From positions 868,001 through 932,000 of the forward strand of contig WTXI01000005.1 in the NCBI GenBank assembly GCA_022376515.1: a DNA stretch of 64,000 bases. The letters are read 5' to 3'. A program made the translations under genes and the position numbers. The first letter of the stretch is position 1, and the number at the start of each line of letters is the position of its first letter. Source of the stretch: Lactifluus volemus. Taxonomy: Eukaryota; Basidiomycota; Agaricomycetes; Russulales; Russulaceae. Shown piece after piece: positions 61,001 to 64,000 of this stretch. The notes beneath the pieces are model-generated. The model was given only the letters and a program-made list of their open reading frames with translations. It was not told where the DNA came from and searched no databases.

Positions 61001-64000
61001 CTTAACCAGTGCGTCAGCGTTCTTGGATAGTTCAATGAGGCGCTTGCCGTAGTAATCTTTGCTGTCAGCCTGGGCAGCCCGCTCTTTCTTGTCAGTGATC
61101 TCCTTCCACCGCTTGGCGTAGAAGGCCTGGGCGTCCTCGGTCAGCCTGGGACGGAGGGCATTCTTCCTTTTCTCAAGCTCGTCGAGGGCCCATATCTGGG
61201 TTTCGTTCTCGATGTGGCTGCTGAGGTGGTTGAGAAGATGGCCCATGACAGCGGAGCGGGAGCGGTCGGCAGCCATGAGGGTGACCCGGTAGTCTGCTTC
61301 GGATATGAGGTCGTCGGCATCCGGGTCCGTGCGGTGCAGGCAGTGGCCACAGATGAGGGCCGGGTCGCCGAGGTATTGAGGAGGGGGGAAAACTTTGGAG
61401 AGGTGCTCTAAGTTGGTGAGGAGGCGTTGCATGGCCTCCCAGTCTTCCTGGTTGAACAGGTTCTTGTAGTCGTCCTGGTCTAGAATCTCGCCGTCTGGGC
61501 CGACGTTCCTCGAGATCCTAACCCCTTGGAGCATGCGGGTGATAAGGTCGGAGGTGGTTCTGATCCAGGCAGACGGGGAGAGGATTGAGTTGGCGCCAAA
61601 ACCGGCCTCGACCGCACTCGATATGCAGTGGTAGCGTTCGACAAACTGCTGATAAGAGCAGGTGGCTCTGGCTACTTTAACATCCTCTTTGCTGAAGAGG
61701 CGACGAGGGCGCGGGAGGGTGGGAAGAGGTGCCTTTACAAAAAGGTGGGATAAAATGTCTGTGTCCTGGCCCGCGATGGAGTCGGGAGCTGGCATATTAA
61801 ATTGCGCAGGGAAAGACAGGTCGCGAGGTAGACAGGCGTTATCTGTCGGAGATACAAGGATGTAGGGTGTTACTTTCTACTTTAAACGAGCTACCGCCGC
61901 CAGCTGGCACTTGGGTACCAGTGGTGGTGGTTGCCGGAAAAGGAAGGTGTTCTGGTGACTATTCCTCTATGATGCATGCTCTGATGTCTATCATACAGGT
62001 ATTCTCACCCGCAAAAGTGATCTTCGCCGGTATTGGTGTTCTCCTCTTGGTGAGCGCCATTTCCGTCTTACCGTTCCTTTGTGTCGGTCATTTTGACTCA
62101 TACTTTCGTTAGGCGGCTAAGGACGTCGATGCAAGTCAAGGTGTGCTCGTCGATCTGTTCCAGCATATCGAACAGTTCTTCAAGCGGCTTGAATGTTACA
62201 CTGAAATACGACCAACTGAGGCGATGACCGATATTATTGTGAAAATCATGGTTGAAGTGCTCTCTATTCTTGCCATCGCTACGAAAGCGATCAAACAAAG
62301 TCGAACGAGTGAGCTGACTGGCCGGTGAAGCGTGACTGCTGACTGAAATTTATTTAGAAACATATGTGAAGAAGCTTGTGGGGAGGAACGACATTGAAGA
62401 TGCGCTGAAGAGGCTAGACAATCTTACTCAGGATGAGGCGAGGATGGCGATAGCAGAAAATTTGAAGGCCACAAGGGAGGTTGAGAACAAAGTAAATGAG
62501 GTGATCGATGGTGCGTAAACGCTTTTGTGCCCTTCATCGAGGTCCTTCTGAATGGATGTGTCGTCAGACGGAAAGGATGGAAAAGTGATCATGCAACAAA
62601 CAGCACACGACGTAGACGAAGTGAAGCGTTCGTCCGCCTTAGCCTTCACTGCTGTCTGTTCCGGAGGCTTAAATGTACTTATAGGGAAGCAATTACGACA
62701 GGATCTGTGGAAGTGGCTCTCTCCACCGGATCCCTCAACCAATCACAATATTGCCCGCGGATCTCATCATAAAGGAACAGCAACTTGGTTCTTCCAAAGT
62801 AGCATATTCGAAAATTGGATGTCCACTCCTTCCCTCTTGTGGATGCATGGGAAGCGTATGTTATTCTTCCCTCGCTATCGCTGCGCATCTTACGGCTTCA
62901 TGTCTTTCAGCTGGCTCAGGAAAGAGCATCATGTGGTTTGTCATTTCTCCATTCATTACTACATACACTGATGATATCAATCAGCTCTGGAGTGATCGAA
63001 CAAATCAGGTCCCTGTGCGATGCGGGATTAGCTTTCATGGGCTATTTTTACTTCGACTTCCGTGACAAGGACAAGAAGAATCACAGGAACCTACTCCTTT
63101 CCCTTCTCCTTCAGCTCTCTGCTCAGTCCACCATTTGTTTCAATCTTCTGTCCCGTCTACATATAGTTCACCGTGATGGCACAGAAACTCCCAGTGATGA
63201 TTCTTTGACCAGATGCCTGAAACAGATGCTCTCATTCACCTCACAACTTCCCATTTACCTTGTCATGGACGCACTCGATGAATGTCCAAACAACCTGGGT
63301 CTTCCATCTCCGCGGGAACTGGTCCTTGAGCTTGTAAAGGACCTTGTTGACCTACACCTACCAAATCTACACATCTGTGTCACCAGTCGACCCGAGGCCG
63401 ACATACGAGCGATACTTGAATCATTCACATCCCTCCGAGTCTCACTTCATGAGCAATGTGGCCAAAGGGAAGACATCATCGACTATATCAGCTCTATTGT
63501 GTATTCGGATGCGAATATGCGGAGATGGCGGGAGGAAGATAAGAAGCTAGTTGTCGAGACACTCTCGGAAAAGGCTGATGGAATGTAGGTCTATTGCTTC
63601 CCAGATCTATGATATATGCTCATGTACTGGCAGGTTTCGTTGGGTGTACTGCCAGTTGGAAACGCTCCGTCGCTGTCTCCCTCCGAGTGTGCGGCGGATT
63701 CTTGGGGAATTGCCCGAGACACTTGATGAGACTTATGAGAGGGTGTTAAGGGAGATCCATAAGGCGAATCGAGAGCATGCTCTTCGTCTTCTTCAATGCC
63801 TGGTTGTCGCGATTCGACCACTTCGTGCTGAGGAGCTCGCAGAGATACTTGCAATCGACTTTGATGCGGCGCGGCACAATGGAATTCCAAAATTGAACCC
63901 GGATTGGCGATGGGAGGATCAACACAAAGCAGTACTCTCCACATGTTCAAGCTTGGTTGCAATTGTCGATGAAGATGGAACAGAAGTCGTTCAATTCTCT
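55053..64000 (+). CDS. NLR-like STAND protein 3: Goodbye-NACHT-ankyrin, intron 1 enlarged by a LINE; runs off the window
   Basis: Exon 1 (55053-55343, MPQTQPTASRSSSNFQSLFN) ends at a GT donor at 55344. Exon 2 resumes at 61999 (VFSPAKVIFAGIGVLLL) after 6655 nt that include a complete LINE. All later exons splice as in NLR-1 without a frame break: TEIRPTEAMTDIIVKIMVEV, RKQLRQDLWKWLSPPDPSTN, Walker A GKPGSGKSIM (split by an intron), YLVMDALDECPNNLG, VTSRPEADIRAILES, then FRWVYCQLETLRRCLPPSVR. It continues to the window edge within the region before the ankyrin repeats. Apart from intron 1 it looks functional; expression depends on whether the giant intron is still removed. Donor, presumed branch region and acceptor of the old intron are all preserved. 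Confidence 0.8.
55350..55362. repeat. 13-bp target-site duplication of the LINE (left copy)
   Basis: TTCTGGTGACTAT occurs here and again at 61950-61962, immediately beyond the 5' end of the minus-strand LINE. Confidence 0.9.
55555..59454 (-). CDS. LINE ORF2: AP-like endonuclease, reverse transcriptase, degenerate RNase H-like region, zinc-like motif
   Basis: About 1299 aa from MAQVNLLFVNMRRRNAATHT; the frame is open to 59712 upstream, inside ORF1. The endonuclease has VQEPWF, GGDFNTHAHAW, TIDLVWTN and SDHAGL, the expected Glu, Asp-Asn and Asp-His catalytic series. The reverse transcriptase has SAPGPSGHNYKLVKW, PKPGKEDYTLPKCYRPVALL, LFDIQGFFDNVNHARL, LQGSPISPILSIIYASPLL and the catalytic MYVDDGN (residue about 677). 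A later segment (SILTADHIVLPYC ... TDEAAHA) sits where fungal LINEs carry RNase H but lacks the full acid set. CQCGHEPLQTPSHVIFHC is the usual C-terminal zinc-like motif. The start at 59454 was preferred because the endonuclease fold begins there. Confidence 0.9.
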   Translation of the reverse strand: MAQVNLLFVNMRRRNAATHTLLNTNSDADIILVQEPWFDKISTARSDVNPDGVDVLGGVANPKWDCIYPRTTQGVRCKVMAYRRIASSHFNVTNRFDLASNHHLLTLDVHLGSSSFRVVNVYHDTDHPSSLRNILNLDLDPRTPTVVGGDFNTHAHAWSPPGIRPSRWALELEEWALGQTLALTNPPGVPTRRGEGNQRDTTIDLVWTNAAATLDDLFDAPVIDFAASIGSDHAGLGVLYHHLLASAIELGPRRTSYLIDDEAKDNWIRFFKDNCHLAPHPLSSPALIDIAADLLSQDIERTSQVVFEKRKHFSPRAAAWWDEACSLAATAVREASTPDSRKATLKTLTKEVQAAKRRWANEFLHNATPERLWTAAKWRLGRRQRLIPALATPTGLSDDPGAMAEALRTRFFNSQPQPVPEVFADDPPAAVPRPYAPITTSEIADALCPTSNKSAPGPSGHNYKLVKWAFAAQPDLFRAIFDACLCQGHHPKAWKTAAIAVVPKPGKEDYTLPKCYRPVALLECIGKLLEKVVAKRISFDISALSLIPSTQFGARPHSSTSDAGLCLTHDIETAHALGSVCGTLLFDIQGFFDNVNHARLVALVQSLGFPAEIYRWIASFLSDRTVHLRFNNYTSDNFGLELGTLQGSPISPILSIIYASPLLHLAKHWEDATFLMYVDDGNIFARAPSYGVLASRLRSYYTKCHEWCRTAGLTIEPEKTEVLFFSRRRPNPNLHGIRPDTIFLPQLELSTYYAVKSSDHVRYLGFHFDHRLSWDKHISVVVSRTKSTIKALQLLGNSVRGLDHGSWRRAYNAICIPALTYGAPVWFRGQKRHIRTLQVVQNSAIVVIMGAFQSSPREPLHQLSAILPIQLRIEKLAKQAAIRLLTLPTSSPVLQRLGNPWCSAQGSGIPLPYPPLAHPPVSCVRRLIKRVPADSRRPPDFNHPPWRRCQPPPARFTVSQLVCKGDERKKLISSIVNTHYDKSDKVLIYCRALGPNPTRTHPMWTAACVAFRRGQEVGHRVTVLGQNASARDAAFHAVADAADLARDLLADSPSPSVSILTADHIVLPYCQVTDRHDNAEACKAICDTISDLLATHPASTCAIRWLPGTASFLPLERLQNIATDEAAHAAPDLLITAPTIEALRVISRQEAFAGWEQIWHDDPRTNPAYRALHHPPSGDPPDFVQGIATSSRPVFCTAIRLLTEHAFTGEYSARHRPRAPDPHGCQCGHEPLQTPSHVIFHCALFRAARERHLRPASQMLSPNIIFGTKAGGEALAKFIEETQACVRPRRRDPPPEDHG
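59426..61795 (-). CDS. LINE ORF1: gag-like RNA-binding protein with CCHC zinc knuckles
   Basis: 789 aa, starting MPAPDSIAGQDTDILSHLFV. The N-terminal third is helical and charged; the centre (about residues 290-480) is Pro/Ala-rich. The C-terminus holds three Cys/His units: CLRCHKFGHLPPRC, CHLCGGNHRAVEHPSKC and CINCGQDGHSARDTTC. Such knuckles bind the element RNA in the ribonucleoprotein. It ends 29 nt after the ORF2 ATG, in a different frame (ORF2 is +1 relative to ORF1). Confidence 0.88.
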   Translation of the reverse strand: MPAPDSIAGQDTDILSHLFVKAPLPTLPRPRRLFSKEDVKVARATCSYQQFVERYHCISSAVEAGFGANSILSPSAWIRTTSDLITRMLQGVRISRNVGPDGEILDQDDYKNLFNQEDWEAMQRLLTNLEHLSKVFPPPQYLGDPALICGHCLHRTDPDADDLISEADYRVTLMAADRSRSAVMGHLLNHLSSHIENETQIWALDELEKRKNALRPRLTEDAQAFYAKRWKEITDKKERAAQADSKDYYGKRLIELSKNADALVKQEVAAYKANKFAAACNIADKCSQADPTCNAADKGSQTDPHAGLVAPTAAPFSPSAGSPSLQTPDPQNEPVTKNPEPRAPAPSSRPMPSTPPPRPAPTPALPLEPFAPRSPPMPPADPMTEIQATLKLVLARLSQLENPTAPLAPAAPPPSVPGPPGPTRSSAATPPSLPTPAPNPFPAPHAAALPPRPPLTTPAQEEWHPVSRKGKGKGKKTAPEKTAPAPTNPAVDPATLRTDVTVQMARDAPGTQPVRTMSRRDPTEITRQVCSSLKAAKSPLILLSGRWASYSHNFVFTFAGSVSFQALLEVSATLTQPFPGAILTPCSGWSRVTFNGVPALDPETGLVYSEARLLEETKRNPLCTNLHFVLLPRWVRPPDRINGMHSSFSFAFLDPDGSITRTMARTHLAMFGKAITFKKWRPRPALMQCLRCHKFGHLPPRCPLPKDAILCHLCGGNHRAVEHPSKCASAPGHAVQGICDCLVKCINCGQDGHSARDTTCPMRESFKTPAHDTVESTPPLNGASQSSVR
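61950..61962. repeat. 13-bp target-site duplication of the LINE (right copy)
   Basis: TTCTGGTGACTAT matches 55350-55362. The sequence after it (TCCTCTATGATGCATGCTCTGATGT in NLR-1-like form) is the continuation of NLR-3 intron 1. Confidence 0.9.

Larger units (their letters stand above)
55363..61949 (-). mobile_element. complete non-LTR retrotransposon (LINE, APE-RT type, Tad1-like group)
   Basis: A 6587-bp element in minus orientation. 3' poly(A) is the T-run at 55363-55386; the 5' end is at 61949, next to the 13-bp duplication. It has a 5' leader of about 154 nt, ORF1 (61795-59426), an overlapping ORF2 (to 55555) and a 3' UTR of about 170 nt. Both ORFs are open from end to end and the target duplication is perfect, so insertion is recent and the copy may be competent. 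The insertion point is 19 nt downstream of the NLR-3 exon 1 splice donor and its orientation is opposite to the host gene. Confidence 0.92.

Noticed and set aside
55477..61411. Plus-strand ORFs of up to 291 codons across the LINE
   Set aside because: Antisense shadows of GC-rich ORF1/ORF2, rich in Arg, Gly and Ser with no motifs.

Overview
The window is nuclear DNA from a filamentous basidiomycete, most likely an Agaricomycete. The evidence is dense protein genes on both strands, many 45-80 nt GT-AG introns, basidiomycete-style gene content (a Rax2 homologue, fungal complex I NUXM, an H3K9 methyltransferase, a Goodbye-NACHT-ankyrin NLR family) and fungal copia and LINE retroelements. No species can be named from the sequence alone.

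Positions 0.9-11 kb hold ordinary housekeeping genes: a DUF1279/FAM210 mitochondrial protein, an RPEL-repeat protein, a coiled-coil hypothetical, a complex I NUXM-like subunit, a large Rax2 polarity receptor ending in an SH3 domain, and the 60S maturation factor Rei1. Positions 11.1-13.3 kb hold a complete non-coding copia-type retroelement with identical LTRs, beside an intron-containing tRNA-Tyr. Positions 13.7-17.7 kb hold a Clr4-like SET methyltransferase and ATP synthase OSCP. Positions 17.7-21 kb are gene-poor, with a decayed coiled-coil gene.

Positions 21-43.6 kb return to intact genes: an OPT transporter, a large nuclear protein with MluI boxes in its promoter, an MFS transporter, an AGC-like kinase, PIG-U, leucine aminopeptidase, a GNAT protein, proteasome alpha-4 (with a start codon alone on an exon), a Ctr copper transporter and a GT32-like glycosyltransferase.

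Positions 44-64 kb are a dynamic accessory block. It has three tandem Goodbye-NACHT-ankyrin paralogues on the + strand. The first is intact, the second is a pseudogene, and the third is split by a full-length 6.6-kb LINE that sits wholly inside its first intron with a 13-bp target duplication. Between them lie a 935-bp mariner-like MITE and a decayed histidinol-phosphate aminotransferase gene, itself interrupted by a truncated LINE of another family. NLR turnover together with transposition is the main biological story of the window.

At least six otherwise well-conserved genes carry apparent one-base frameshifts at or next to short C/G runs. These look like residual sequencing indels and should be allowed for when judging pseudogenes.
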